Part shown: positions 17,035 through 24,598 of the stretch, one piece after another | Position numbering within the stretch: position 1 is the stretch's first letter | Layout of the letters: every line of letters starts with the position of its first letter | Source: Sphingosinicella sp942492965 | Lineage (GTDB): Bacteria > Pseudomonadota > Alphaproteobacteria > Sphingomonadales > Sphingomonadaceae | DNA length: 64,000 bases | NCBI GenBank assembly: GCA_942492965.1 | Contig: OW818656.1 | Location: 992,001-1,056,000, forward strand | Direction: 5' to 3' | Notes under the pieces: model-generated | Seen by the model: the letters and a program-made list of their open reading frames with translations, nothing else | Database searches by the model: none | What the model was told of the DNA's origin: nothing | Made by a program: the position numbers and the translations under genes

Positions 17035-17198
17035 CAAAGCATACTGATGGCTGCGTTCCCCGCAATCTCCAGCGCATCAATAACCGAGCAGAGGGCGCGA
17101 AGCTGCCGCTATTCGTCGTTATGAACAAAGGGCAGGTATTGGGCAGCCAGGTCGAGCTTGGAATGGCAGCTATGTTCGCGAGCTGGGACATTCTGGGC

Positions 17199-17819
17199 TC
17201 AGAGCAGGCAACCCTGACTGGCGAGCTTCGGATTCCCTCCTTTTTGCCGGCTTTTGAATTTCCCTGGTGGCTCTGGGTTGTTCTTGGACCAGAGTCCGCG
17301 CCGGTTGCGTCGTGCATCGTTCTGAGCCGCAAGATACTCAGCTTCATGATCGAATGCATATTGGCGGATCACCCAAGCCCAACCATTCACGACCATTTCA
17401 AGCTCAATGTTGCGAGTGACCTGACGCGCAGTTCGAACCGAGCCCGCTGCGCAGCAACCATCCGAGTAGTATTGGATTCTTCCGACCTCCATCAGCTCGG
17501 TCAGAAACGGCACACATAAAACGCGTTGGTAAGGATCAAAAAACGAAGGCGCTGTCGATCCCTTCAGCACTGGAACGAGGCTCAGTGATTTGCCCGATAT
17601 CAATCCTTTTAAGAATTCTCTCGCTTCCGGCCCGAAGGGCTGTTCCGTTTCGGGCGCGTCGATGAATGCCATGCGAAAAGGAATGCGCATGATCCAAGCC
17701 TGCCGGCGCGGGTTCCAGACGCTGGCAAGAAAGCCATCGCCATCAAAGACCTTTTGAACCTTGGCGGTAATGGCCTCGCTCGTCGCAGGAGGACTGCTCC
17801 TATCTGGTACAATGATCAT
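17199..17819 (-). CDS. Staphylococcal-nuclease-like (SNase) protein
   Basis: A 206-residue protein from ATG 17819 (MIIVPDRSSPPATSEA); longer upstream starts give an unlikely Cys/Phe-rich leader. SNase marks in order are VQKVFDGDGF, FRMAFIDAPETEQPFG (first catalytic Arg and the acidic pair), DPYQRVLC (second Arg) and VVNGWAWV, ending ARRNRRGLW. The family hydrolyses DNA or RNA with Ca2+. No signal peptide is apparent, so it probably acts in the cytoplasm. It lies convergent to the J-domain gene and upstream of the MNT–HEPN gene in the cargo slot. Confidence 0.82.
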   Translation of the reverse strand: MIIVPDRSSPPATSEAITAKVQKVFDGDGFLASVWNPRRQAWIMRIPFRMAFIDAPETEQPFGPEAREFLKGLISGKSLSLVPVLKGSTAPSFFDPYQRVLCVPFLTELMEVGRIQYYSDGCCAAGSVRTARQVTRNIELEMVVNGWAWVIRQYAFDHEAEYLAAQNDARRNRRGLWSKNNPEPPGKFKSRQKGGNPKLASQGCLL

Positions 17820-18035
17820 TGAACCCACTACTTCTTCTAAGAAAATTATGAAAAAGTAATGCGGTCGGGTTACCAAGTTGCGAAAGCCGAAACAAAGCGA
17901 CGGGCAAAAGTAGCCTGCATGCCCGTCGAGTTTGGAACTTGGAAGACGTGCTTCTCTATCGACGTGGTCGTGGTGCACCGTCCTCGCTTAGTCACGATCG
18001 ATGCCTGAAACCGTACATACCACCATCGACCCAAA

Positions 18036-18959
18036 TCAGCCCTTCGCGGCCGCTTCGAGCTCAGCGATGCGTTCGCTGCATACCGCATGAACGACACGTC
18101 CTAATTCCTCGACCTGCTCGCCGAGCCATGTTAGTTCTTCTTCGCTGATCCGGTAGTGCTTCGAGTAGCGGGCTTTGACATAGGCCTGCTTCAGCTTCTC
18201 GAACATCGCCCGCTGCTTGCGGTTGTCCTCGGGCCAGACATGCATCAGGCGCCGGTCGATAAGGTTCGCTTGCGACCGCAGGAAGCCGAGGTTGTGAACG
18301 TGTGGCGTATAGAACGTGCAAACAAGAAGCACGCAGTGATAGAGGCGTTCGGTGGCTTGGTGCATTTCGAACGCGGCAATCTTATTGCGCCCTTTTCCAA
18401 GGGCGTAGGTTGCCTGTTCGTAGAAGCCTAAGGAGCTACCAAACCACTCGTCGAAGTATTCCCGCGCCATCTTGAGCGCGTCCTTGGGCGTCTTTGGCTT
18501 CGGCGTATGGAGCACGCTGTCGTCGCTCTGGTAGAGCGCAATGCCGTCCTTCGCGACGTCCATGAAGAAATACCGGCCATGGGCGAGGCCGTCGTTCACC
18601 TCCTGCAGCGTGTGCACGATGAAGTTCACTGGCGTCTTGATGCTCTTCGTGATGCCGTACTCGCGGTGGAACCGCTCCTCGGCCTTCGCCCAGTATTTCA
18701 CATAGTCGGTCAGCCGCTTGTCGTTGACGATGACGAGCAGGTCGAAGTCGGACTTGTAGCCCTTGGCGGTGTGCGGCTCGTCGACCCAGCCGCCGCGCGC
18801 GTAGCTGCCATAAAGGATGACCTTGGAGATGCGGCCCTTCTTCTTCCACTGGTGCTGGGCAAGTGCGAGGACGTCATTGAACTCCTCGAACAGAATCTCG
18901 ACGACACGCTCAAGCTCGCGCTGCTTGGGCAAGGGAAGATGATCGAGGCTCGTGCGCAT
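18036..18959 (-). CDS. MNT–HEPN nucleotidyltransferase protein (island 1)
   Basis: A 307-residue protein from ATG 18959 (MRTSLDHLPLPKQRELERV), with AGGAAGG upstream. The N-terminal half is a polymerase-beta-like nucleotidyltransferase: ILYGSYARGGW at 48–58, then YKSDFDLLVIV with the DFD metal ligands at 71–73. The C-terminal half is a HEPN-type helical bundle (MHQATERLYHCVLLVCTFY, then HVHNLGFL). MNT and HEPN usually act as antitoxin and RNase toxin partners; here both are in one chain and the gene belongs to the conserved island scaffold. The copy at 43536–44456 is near-identical except for residues 174–200. Confidence 0.85.
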   Translation of the reverse strand: MRTSLDHLPLPKQRELERVVEILFEEFNDVLALAQHQWKKKGRISKVILYGSYARGGWVDEPHTAKGYKSDFDLLVIVNDKRLTDYVKYWAKAEERFHREYGITKSIKTPVNFIVHTLQEVNDGLAHGRYFFMDVAKDGIALYQSDDSVLHTPKPKTPKDALKMAREYFDEWFGSSLGFYEQATYALGKGRNKIAAFEMHQATERLYHCVLLVCTFYTPHVHNLGFLRSQANLIDRRLMHVWPEDNRKQRAMFEKLKQAYVKARYSKHYRISEEELTWLGEQVEELGRVVHAVCSERIAELEAAAKG

Positions 18960-19043
18960 AGGAGACCTTCCTAGCAACTCAGGTATGACTTTGCACTGCA
19001 AGAACAGGCTGTTGCCGTAGGTACGGGCACCGCAACCCCCTGA

Positions 19044-19445
19044 TCAGAGGGTTGCGGCCTTGTGGAGTGCCACCAGTGCCGCCGCCATGCGGGTTTCCAC
19101 GTCGCGGACCGAGAGGCCGAGCCGCAACGCGATGCGGTCGTTGAGGAGCCCGTCCCAGGCAAGCTCCATGACCTGCTGCGATACCGGGTCGAGCGCTGCG
19201 AAAGCCTCCCGGTAGGGCTTGCCGATCTTCATGATGTGCCGGATGGCCCGGCGCATATGCCAGCGCACCCGCCATTCGCCGATCCCCAGCTCAGCAGCGA
19301 TCTCGGCGTAGGCCTTGCCTTCGACCCTGTGCGCGATGAACACCATCAATGTCCGCTCGGGCAGCTTCCTGAGCCATGCCCGCATCACCGCGTGCCGGTC
19401 GCGCTCAAGGGGCACACCGGGTTCAGGTACAGATTTGCCGTTCAT
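19044..19445 (-). CDS. Double-HTH, sigma-region-4-like regulator (island 1)
   Basis: A 133-residue protein from ATG 19445 with an AGGAGATGG site. Two helix-turn-helix units of sigma-70 region 4 type are visible: RTLMVFIAHRVEGKAYAEIA.. (about 28–70) and SQQVMELAWDGLLNDRIALR.. (about 87–125). There is no region 2, so it is not a full sigma factor. I infer a DNA-binding regulator of the island. It is preceded by a conserved structured intergenic element and followed by the MNT–HEPN gene. The copy at 43050–43451 is about 93% identical by eye. Confidence 0.72.
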   Translation of the reverse strand: MNGKSVPEPGVPLERDRHAVMRAWLRKLPERTLMVFIAHRVEGKAYAEIAAELGIGEWRVRWHMRRAIRHIMKIGKPYREAFAALDPVSQQVMELAWDGLLNDRIALRLGLSVRDVETRMAAALVALHKAATL

Positions 19446-19511
19446 CGTCCATCTCCTGCCAAAAGCCGCAGCCCCGGCCGAAGGGCGGGGGCGGGCGGCA
19501 GGAACGGGATC

Positions 19512-19602
19512 AGGCGGGCCGCATGAGGCGGCCTGCACCCGAAGGGCTGGAACGAAGAGGAAGACCTGCCGCAGGCAGGTTGCAGGCTGGCGCGGCCCGC
19601 CT
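19512..19602 (-). ncRNA. Candidate structured RNA or leader of sigma-like gene (island 1)
   Basis: The ends are perfectly complementary, AGGCGGGCCGC at 19512–19522 with GCGGCCCGCCT at 19592–19602. They enclose an inner hairpin ACCTGCC-GCA-GGCAGGT and a short CCCGAAGGG-type hairpin. The copy in island 2 (42892–42983) keeps both outer arms and the inner arms while other positions differ. It lies about 67 bp upstream of the sigma-like gene on that gene's strand, so it could be a 5' leader, an attenuator or a small RNA. Read from the sequence; expression unknown. Confidence 0.5.
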
Positions 19603-19650
19603 AAAGCCCGTGACGCCCGCTCCCGATCCTCAGGACGGCACAAACGACAA

Positions 19651-19674
19651 CACCCCGCCCGTGAGGGCGGGGTG
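19651..19674. terminator. Hairpin CACCCCGCCC-GTGA-GGGCGGGGTG
   Basis: A perfect 10-bp inverted repeat with a 4-nt loop. There is no clear U-tract on either side, so rho-independent termination is uncertain. The same stem recurs at 42820–42843 in island 2 with the loop complemented, as expected for an inverted copy. Confidence 0.5.
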
Positions 19675-19714
19675 GCTATCCGCTGCGACGCATGGCGTCA
19701 CATAATCAGGAAGA

Positions 19715-19739
19715 CCCGCGCCGCCACAGGCGGCGCGGG
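19715..19739 (-). terminator. Hairpin downstream of mucR-like gene (island 1)
   Basis: A perfect 11-bp inverted repeat CCCGCGCCGCC-ACA-GGCGGCGCGGG directly behind the MucR-like stop codon. Its placement suggests a transcription terminator or 3'-end stabilizer, although only a weak T run (TTCCTGATT) follows on the mucR strand. The island 2 equivalent is 42752–42781. Confidence 0.55.
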
Positions 19740-19749
19740 GGCCGTAGCC

Positions 19750-20184
19750 TTAGGCCTTCCTCTTGCCCCGGCCCGGCGTGGTGCGCTTGGTGCCGAGGCC
19801 GATCTTCTTCGCCAGCTCCTGACGCTGCAGCGCGTAGTTGGGCGCGGTCATCGGGTAGTCAGCGGGAAGGTTCCACTTCGCGCGGTACTGGTCCGGGGTG
19901 AGGTTGAAGTGGACCATCAGGTGACGCTTCAGCATCTTGAGCTTCTTGCCGTCTTCAAGACAGACGACGTAGTCGGGCTTCACCGACGCGCGGATGGAAA
20001 CGGCCGGTTCCTGCTGAACTTTCTCGGGTTCGACCATGCCGCCGAGCTTCGCGAGCGCCGCGTAGACGTTTCCGATGAGCGTCGGCAGGTCGGAGACCGC
20101 GACCGTGTTGTTCGCCACATGCGAGGAGACGACGTCGGCGGTAAGCGCCAGAAGGTCCTGATGCGCCGTGTTCTGTTCTGTCAT
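19750..20184 (-). CDS. Ros/MucR-family transcriptional regulator (island 1)
   Basis: A 144-residue protein with the typical MucR N-terminal helix (MTEQNTAHQDLLALTADVVS) and a C-terminal zinc-finger-like DNA-binding block KLKMLKRHLMVHFNLTPDQY at 81–100. Of the Cys2-His2 set, Cys 75, His 88 and His 92 are present, but the second Cys is replaced (CLED, Asp 78). MucR proteins bind AT-rich DNA and often silence horizontally acquired genes; here it probably controls the island's own promoters. It is divergent from the AlpA-like gene. The copy is at 42308–42742. Confidence 0.88.
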   Translation of the reverse strand: MTEQNTAHQDLLALTADVVSSHVANNTVAVSDLPTLIGNVYAALAKLGGMVEPEKVQQEPAVSIRASVKPDYVVCLEDGKKLKMLKRHLMVHFNLTPDQYRAKWNLPADYPMTAPNYALQRQELAKKIGLGTKRTTPGRGKRKA

Positions 20185-20544
20185 GAGGAAAGACCCTGTT
20201 GTTTACGTCCCGCTGTATTGCGGGACTTGCGCACTGCCATACACCAACGCGCATGAACGCGAAATTTCCGAAACGACATCCGGTTCCATGCTTTGATACT
20301 TTTGACGCCAAGTGATTCGCGTGGCTTTTGCACGCCGGGACAGCTTGAGACGGCAAATCTCAGCGCCTCTCAAAAATATCTTTGCATCAATAAGCATCAA
20401 TCTGCGTTCACATGCGTCCGTATGCTTCCAGAACGTACTATTCGTCCATTTGGCACTGTTTTGGCACTCTTGACGCGTGCGCCAATTCTGGACTTCCTGA
20501 TCTTGGCAAGGGGGTGCTGACAACCACTTACGGAAGGACCAGCC
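20185..20544. promoter_or_regulatory. Divergent mucR–alpA control region (island 1)
   Basis: A 360-bp gene-free region conserved with 41946–42307. It contains an inverted repeat GTCCCGC-N6-GCGGGAC at 20207–20226 in the mucR leader. It also has an AT-rich core and a tandem 11-bp direct repeat (TTTGGCACTGT then TTTGGCACTCT) at 20449–20470, about 75 bp before the AlpA-like start. These are plausible operators for the MucR-like and AlpA-like proteins; that assignment is inference. Confidence 0.5.
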
Positions 20545-20751
20545 ATGTCCCATGACCGCATCATCCGCCTCAAAGCCGTTCTCGACCGCACCGGGCTCAG
20601 CCGCTCGACACTCTACCGGAAGATGCAGGTCGGCAGCTTCCCGCGCCAGGTCCGGATCGCCACGCGCTGCACCGGCTGGCGCGAGTCCGCTGTCAGCGCA
20701 TGGATGAAGAACCCCATGTTCTTCCATGTCGATGACCTGCCGGCGGAGTAA
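20545..20751 (+). CDS. alpA: AlpA-family regulator/excisionase-like protein (island 1)
   Basis: A 68-residue protein with the AlpA winged-HTH signature: RLKAVLDRTGLSRSTLYRKM, then FPRQVRI and GWRESAVSAWM. AlpA proteins activate integrase expression or act as recombination directionality factors in P4-like elements. It is preceded by GGAAGG. It lies between the MucR-like regulator and the integrase, convergent with the latter across a 67-aa gene. The island 2 copy (41739–41945) differs at only a few residues. Confidence 0.9.
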   Translation: MSHDRIIRLKAVLDRTGLSRSTLYRKMQVGSFPRQVRIATRCTGWRESAVSAWMKNPMFFHVDDLPAE

Positions 20752-20800
20752 GCCGGACCTTGGCTGGACAAGAGGAGGGCGTGCCCGCTATCGGCGCGGC

Positions 20801-21004
20801 ATGGCAATCATCGCAACGATCATGAACACGGCCACGGGCCAGCCCATTCAGAAAATGACCTTCGGCCGGATGCCCAAGCCCTGGGTGACGTTCAACCTCG
20901 AAACCGGGGAGCGCGTCACCGCAGATCGTGTGTACGTCGGCAAGCCTGCGCCGGGCAAGTTCGTCGCACCCGTCGAGGTCTGGGTCACGCCGAAATCAGA
21001 CTGA
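20801..21004 (+). CDS. Conserved 67-aa island protein of unknown function (copy 1)
   Basis: From ATG 20801 (MAIIATIMNTATGQPIQKM) to 21004, ending EVWVTPKSD. The same 67-residue protein is encoded at 41486–41689 with only a few substitutions, which supports it being real despite its size. It is beta-rich (FNLETGERVTADRV) with no recognisable motif. Position: directly behind alpA and convergent with the integrase, 9 bp from its stop codon. Function unknown; an accessory to excision would fit its place. Confidence 0.6.
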   Translation: MAIIATIMNTATGQPIQKMTFGRMPKPWVTFNLETGERVTADRVYVGKPAPGKFVAPVEVWVTPKSD

Positions 21005-21013
21005 CGTTCAAGC

Positions 21014-22207
21014 TCAGCTGATTTTTCCCGCGCGTAGGTCGTCAAGATAGTCGCTCCACCACTGGTGCATCTCCACCCGCTCGCCCCAATACCGGCCCCG
21101 GTTATAGATTCCTCGAACCGCATCCTTGTCCGCGTGAGCAAGGGAGCGCTCGATCGCGTCCGGGCTCCATTTGCCGCTCTCATTGAGCAGTGTCGAAGCG
21201 GTAGTCCGGAGACCATGCGCCGTGATCTCTCCCACCGCATAGCCCATGCGGCGGAACGCCTGATTGATGGTATTTTCGCTCTGCGGCCTGCGGGACGTGT
21301 GGAAAGCCGGAAAGACGAAGCCTTCGGGGCCGGTGACCGCGTAAAGCTCTTCAAGATAACGCAGCACCTGCTGGGACAGCGGCACGGCATGCGGACGACG
21401 CATTTTCATGCGTTCGGCCGGAATTTTCCAGACGGCGGCTTCCAAATCGACCTCCGACCATATTGCCTTTCTAAGCTCGCCGGGGCGCGCCATCACATGG
21501 GGCGCGATCTGCATGGCGAGGCGCGTGATCATATTGCCCGAGTAGGCATCGATGGCTCGCAGCAACTCTCCGACGGCTTCCGGTTCAAGGAGCGCGCTGT
21601 GATGTTTCGTTTTCGGAGCAATCAAAGCACCGCGAAGGAGTGATGTGGGATCAGCATCCCCCCGGCCCGTCGCAACGGCATACCGGAAAATGCGACTGGC
21701 GAACGACCGGCAGCGACGGGCCGTCTCATGCTTTCCGCGCGCCTCAACGCGTTTCAATGAAGAGAGCACATCCAAAGGCTTGAGGTCGCTTACGGGAAAA
21801 CCGGCGATGGGTTTCAGCTGTTCGAGCAGCCAGTTGGCTTTGGCAATGGTTGTATCGGCCCGCCCCTCGGCGACCATTTTGTCGATATATTCCTTGGCGA
21901 TGTCACCGAAGGTGTTGGCGGCTGTAAAGGCGGCGGTCAGTTTTTCGCGCTTCCGCTCGGCAAGCGGATCGCGGTTGTTTGCGAGACTTGCTCGTGCCTC
22001 GTCGCTTTTACGGCGCGCGTCTGCGAGGCCCACTTCCGGATAGACGCCAAGCGCAATGCGCTTTTCCTTACCCTGGTAAAGGTATTTGTAACGCCAGAGC
22101 TTGGCGCCTGTGGGACGCACCTCGACGTAAAGGCCGCGCCCATCTGTGCATTTATAGCTCCGGTCTTTCGCTTTGAGCGCCCGAATTGCCACATCCGTAA
22201 GAGCCAC
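21014..22207 (-). CDS. int: P4-type tyrosine integrase of island 1 (tRNA-Leu target)
   Basis: A 397-residue protein starting MALTDVAIRALKAKDRSYKC, the usual N-terminus of the DUF4102/P4-integrase family, with an arm-binding domain (GLYVEVRPTGAKLWRYKY), a core-binding domain and a C-terminal catalytic domain. Catalytic residues are seen in ARPGELR, AHGLRTTASTLL, LAHADKDAVRG and the Tyr in YNRGRYW. It sits just behind the 3' end of tRNA-Leu and is read away from it, the normal layout for integration into a tRNA 3' end. It is clearly different from the island 2 integrase, fitting another target. Confidence 0.95.
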   Translation of the reverse strand: MALTDVAIRALKAKDRSYKCTDGRGLYVEVRPTGAKLWRYKYLYQGKEKRIALGVYPEVGLADARRKSDEARASLANNRDPLAERKREKLTAAFTAANTFGDIAKEYIDKMVAEGRADTTIAKANWLLEQLKPIAGFPVSDLKPLDVLSSLKRVEARGKHETARRCRSFASRIFRYAVATGRGDADPTSLLRGALIAPKTKHHSALLEPEAVGELLRAIDAYSGNMITRLAMQIAPHVMARPGELRKAIWSEVDLEAAVWKIPAERMKMRRPHAVPLSQQVLRYLEELYAVTGPEGFVFPAFHTSRRPQSENTINQAFRRMGYAVGEITAHGLRTTASTLLNESGKWSPDAIERSLAHADKDAVRGIYNRGRYWGERVEMHQWWSDYLDDLRAGKIS

Positions 22208-22232
22208 AACTGATCTCCTTCAAAGGGTCAGT

Positions 22233-22316
22233 CCGGGCCACCATTGGGGCATCATCACATTCCGCTCTCGGGCCACCGCATTTTTCCGGGCCACCGATGC
22301 CCTTTTTGGTGGCCCG
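22233..22316. repeat. Arm-type repeats CGGGCCACC at the int/tRNA-Leu junction
   Basis: Three direct copies of CGGGCCACC begin at 22234, 22269 and 22287, and one inverted copy (GGTGGCCCG) lies at 22308–22316. They lie between the integrase start and the tRNA, exactly where integrase arm sites and the int promoter are expected. The last pair could also fold as a hairpin with a T-rich loop. Function inferred from position; the matching set in island 2 has another sequence. Confidence 0.55.
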
Positions 22317-22430
22317 TTTTCGGCTGGGATGGAGTGAAATTCCCCCGGACGCCATAGGACGAGACCAAGGGTAAAATGGCAGATTTCTGCCATTTTGTCG
22401 ATACTCTCGGGATGTTCTGAGGAGAACAAA

Positions 22431-22517
22431 TGGTGCCCAGGAAAGGACTCGAACCTTCACGCCGTTACCGGCACTAGCACCTGAAGCTAGCGCGTCTACC
22501 AATTCCGCCACCTGGGC
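22431..22517 (-). tRNA. tRNA-Leu (anticodon CAG)
   Basis: The minus strand from 22517 reads GCCCAGG (acceptor), then the D arm with AATTGGTAGAC. The anticodon stem is CTAGC/GCTAG around the loop TTCAGGT (anticodon CAG). A long variable arm and GGTTCGAGTCC follow, then CCTGGGC plus A and encoded CCA. At 87 nt with a long variable arm it is a normal class II tRNA. Its 3' end is the attachment site of island 1; the gene is intact, so the island carries or regenerates the 3' end. Confidence 0.97.
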
Positions 22518-22636
22518 ACGGGGTCGGATACTCTCGCCTTCGCGAGGCGATGCGGGTTACGGTCCGTCCCCGTGCTTGTCAATGGGCCTGGGTATGGAAT
22601 ATGCGGCGCAGGAACGATTGAGTGGCCGGAAGGATA

Positions 22637-23575
22637 ATGGGTGTGGCGAAGCTGATTACGATTTTCGGCGGTTCGGGCTTCGTGGGGCGCTATGTGGTGC
22701 AGGCGCTTGCGAAGACGGGGGCGCGGCTGCGCGTCGCGACGCGCGATCCGCACCTTGCGCTGCACGTGCGCCCGCTTGCGGCGCTCGGCCAGCTCGATTT
22801 CGTCCGCACGGATCTTCGCAGCGAGGCTTCGCTCGCGCGCGCGGTCGAGGGTGCTGACGCCGTCATCAACCTCGTCGGCATCCTCTCCGATTCGCAGGGC
22901 GGGTTCGAAGCGGTGCATGTAAATTCCGCCGGGGCGATCGCAAGGGCCGCCGCTGCGGCGGGCGCGGGCGCGCTCGTCCACGTGTCGGCGCTCGGCGCGG
23001 ATGCGGAGAGCGAGTCCGGCTACGGCCGCAGCAAGGCGCTCGGCGAGGCGGCGGTGCGCGCCGCGTACCCGAAGGCGACGATCCTGCGCCCGTCGGTGAT
23101 CTTCGGCCCCGAGGATCAGTTCCTGAACCGCTTCGCCGGTCTCCTCCGCCTGCCGGTGGTGCCGGTGGTGGCGCCCAAAACGAAGTTCCAGCCGGTCTAT
23201 GTGGTGGACGTGGCGCGCGCCATCGCGGCTGCGGCCTGCGAGCCCCAGCTTCACGCCGCGAAGACGGTATCGCTCGGCGGCCCCGACGTGCTGACGATGC
23301 GCGGGCTTCTGGAATGGCTTGCCGAAACCACGGGGCGCAGCCCGATGCTCGTCGATATGCCGGATGCGGCCGCGAGCCTGATGGCGCGCCTCACCGGCTG
23401 GCTGCCCGGCGCACCGCTCACCACGGACCAGTGGAAGATGCTGCAGAGCGACAACGTCGTGCCCGAAGGCGCGCCCGGTCTTGCCGCGCTCGGTCTCGCA
23501 GCGACGCCGATGGCAGCGGTCGCCCCCGGCTGGCTCGTGCGGTTCCGCCCGCACGGCCGCTTCAGCCCGGCCTAA
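22637..23575 (+). CDS. NAD(P)H-binding, NDUFA9-like epimerase family protein
   Basis: About 312 residues, starting at ATG 22637 or, three codons in, at GTG 22643, which is better spaced from GGAAGG. An extended-SDR Rossmann fold: ITIFGGSGFVGRYVVQAL at the N-terminus, DAVINLVGILSD, and YGRSKALGEAAV with the Y..K-like pair. The homologues related to the complex I NDUFA9 subunit are common in alphaproteobacteria and probably bind NADPH. It is the first core gene to the right of the tRNA. It is convergent with uppP, their stop codons overlapping by 4 bp. Confidence 0.85.
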   Translation: MGVAKLITIFGGSGFVGRYVVQALAKTGARLRVATRDPHLALHVRPLAALGQLDFVRTDLRSEASLARAVEGADAVINLVGILSDSQGGFEAVHVNSAGAIARAAAAAGAGALVHVSALGADAESESGYGRSKALGEAAVRAAYPKATILRPSVIFGPEDQFLNRFAGLLRLPVVPVVAPKTKFQPVYVVDVARAIAAAACEPQLHAAKTVSLGGPDVLTMRGLLEWLAETTGRSPMLVDMPDAAASLMARLTGWLPGAPLTTDQWKMLQSDNVVPEGAPGLAALGLAATPMAAVAPGWLVRFRPHGRFSPA

Positions 23576-24366
23576 AAGAAGGCGAGCAGCACGACGCCCA
23601 GCGCCACGCGGTAGACGACGAACACCAGCATCGATCCGCGGCGCAGGAAGCGCATCAGGAAGGCCATCGTCGCCACAGCGGCGAAGAAGGTGAGCACGCC
23701 CGCGATCACGGCATCCCGCTGCATCGCGGCCGACGCCTCGGCGAGGTCGAGCGCCGCGAGCAGCCCCGCGCCCAGCACGGCAGGCATCGAAAGCAGGAAC
23801 GAGAAGCGCGCCGCTTCGGGCCGCGCGTAGCCGAGGAAGCGCGCCATCGTCATGGTCACGCCTGAGCGGCTGGTGCCGGGAATGAGCGCGAACGCCTGCG
23901 CGATGCCGACGAGCGCCGCGTCCTTCAGCGTCAGGTCCTCATAGGCCTTGGTCTGCTTGCCCCAGCGGTCCGCCGCCCACAGCAGCAGCCCGTAGACGAT
24001 GAGGTTGATCGCCACGAGTTGCGTCGAGCGAAAGCCTTCGAGGTAGCCGCCCGTTTTCAGGAAGAAGCCGAAGGCGACGGCCGGGATCGTCCCGATCACG
24101 ATCCACCAGAAGAGCTTCCGCTCCGCCGGCGCCTTCACCACGCCGACGTTCGAAAGCCCGCCGCGCACGAGGCCGAGCGCATCGCGCCAGAAGTAGACGA
24201 TGATCGCCGCGAGCGTGCCGACATGGACGGCGACGTCGATCATCGGCCCCTGATCGGGGAAGTCGGTGAGCTTGGGAATGAGGATCAGGTGCCCGGACGA
24301 CGAGATGGGCAGGAACTCGCTGACGCCCTGAACAATGGCGATGATGAGCAGTTGCAGAAACGACAT
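23572..24366 (-). CDS. uppP: Undecaprenyl-diphosphatase
   Basis: A 264-residue integral membrane protein (BacA/UppP). It dephosphorylates undecaprenyl diphosphate to recycle the lipid carrier of peptidoglycan synthesis and gives bacitracin resistance. Motifs: VSEFLPISSSGHL near the N-terminus and the second active-site loop LIPGTSRSGVTMTMARFLG around residue 155–175. Seven or eight hydrophobic segments are visible, which fits the family. The start MSFLQLLIIAIVQG is typical. Confidence 0.96.
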   Translation of the reverse strand: MSFLQLLIIAIVQGVSEFLPISSSGHLILIPKLTDFPDQGPMIDVAVHVGTLAAIIVYFWRDALGLVRGGLSNVGVVKAPAERKLFWWIVIGTIPAVAFGFFLKTGGYLEGFRSTQLVAINLIVYGLLLWAADRWGKQTKAYEDLTLKDAALVGIAQAFALIPGTSRSGVTMTMARFLGYARPEAARFSFLLSMPAVLGAGLLAALDLAEASAAMQRDAVIAGVLTFFAAVATMAFLMRFLRRGSMLVFVVYRVALGVVLLAFF

Positions 24367-24598
24367 GGGCTCTCCCGCGGAAAGATCGGGCGCGGCATAG
24401 CATAGCCGATTCGCGGCGTCCTCCGGCGAGTTATGGCCAGATCGGCCCTTGTTTTGGTATCAAAACCTGCAAACGATTCGCGACAAACCACCATTGCCAG
24501 TTTATTAGGTAATAAATACTGTCCTATTCGTTGAAAATTACGTGACAAGACGGTTTGACGACCGTAAAAGCCGCGCCGGAACCGCAAGGGGATATCGG

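Larger units (their letters stand above)
19446..19749. other. Conserved 304-bp hairpin-rich intergenic region (island 1)
   Basis: This gene-free stretch between the sigma-like gene and mucR is shared with island 2 (42743–43049) in order and structure. It contains three separate structured segments: a branched element at 19512–19602, a hairpin at 19651–19674 and a hairpin at 19715–19739, annotated individually. No ORF in it is conserved between the copies. Confidence 0.65.
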
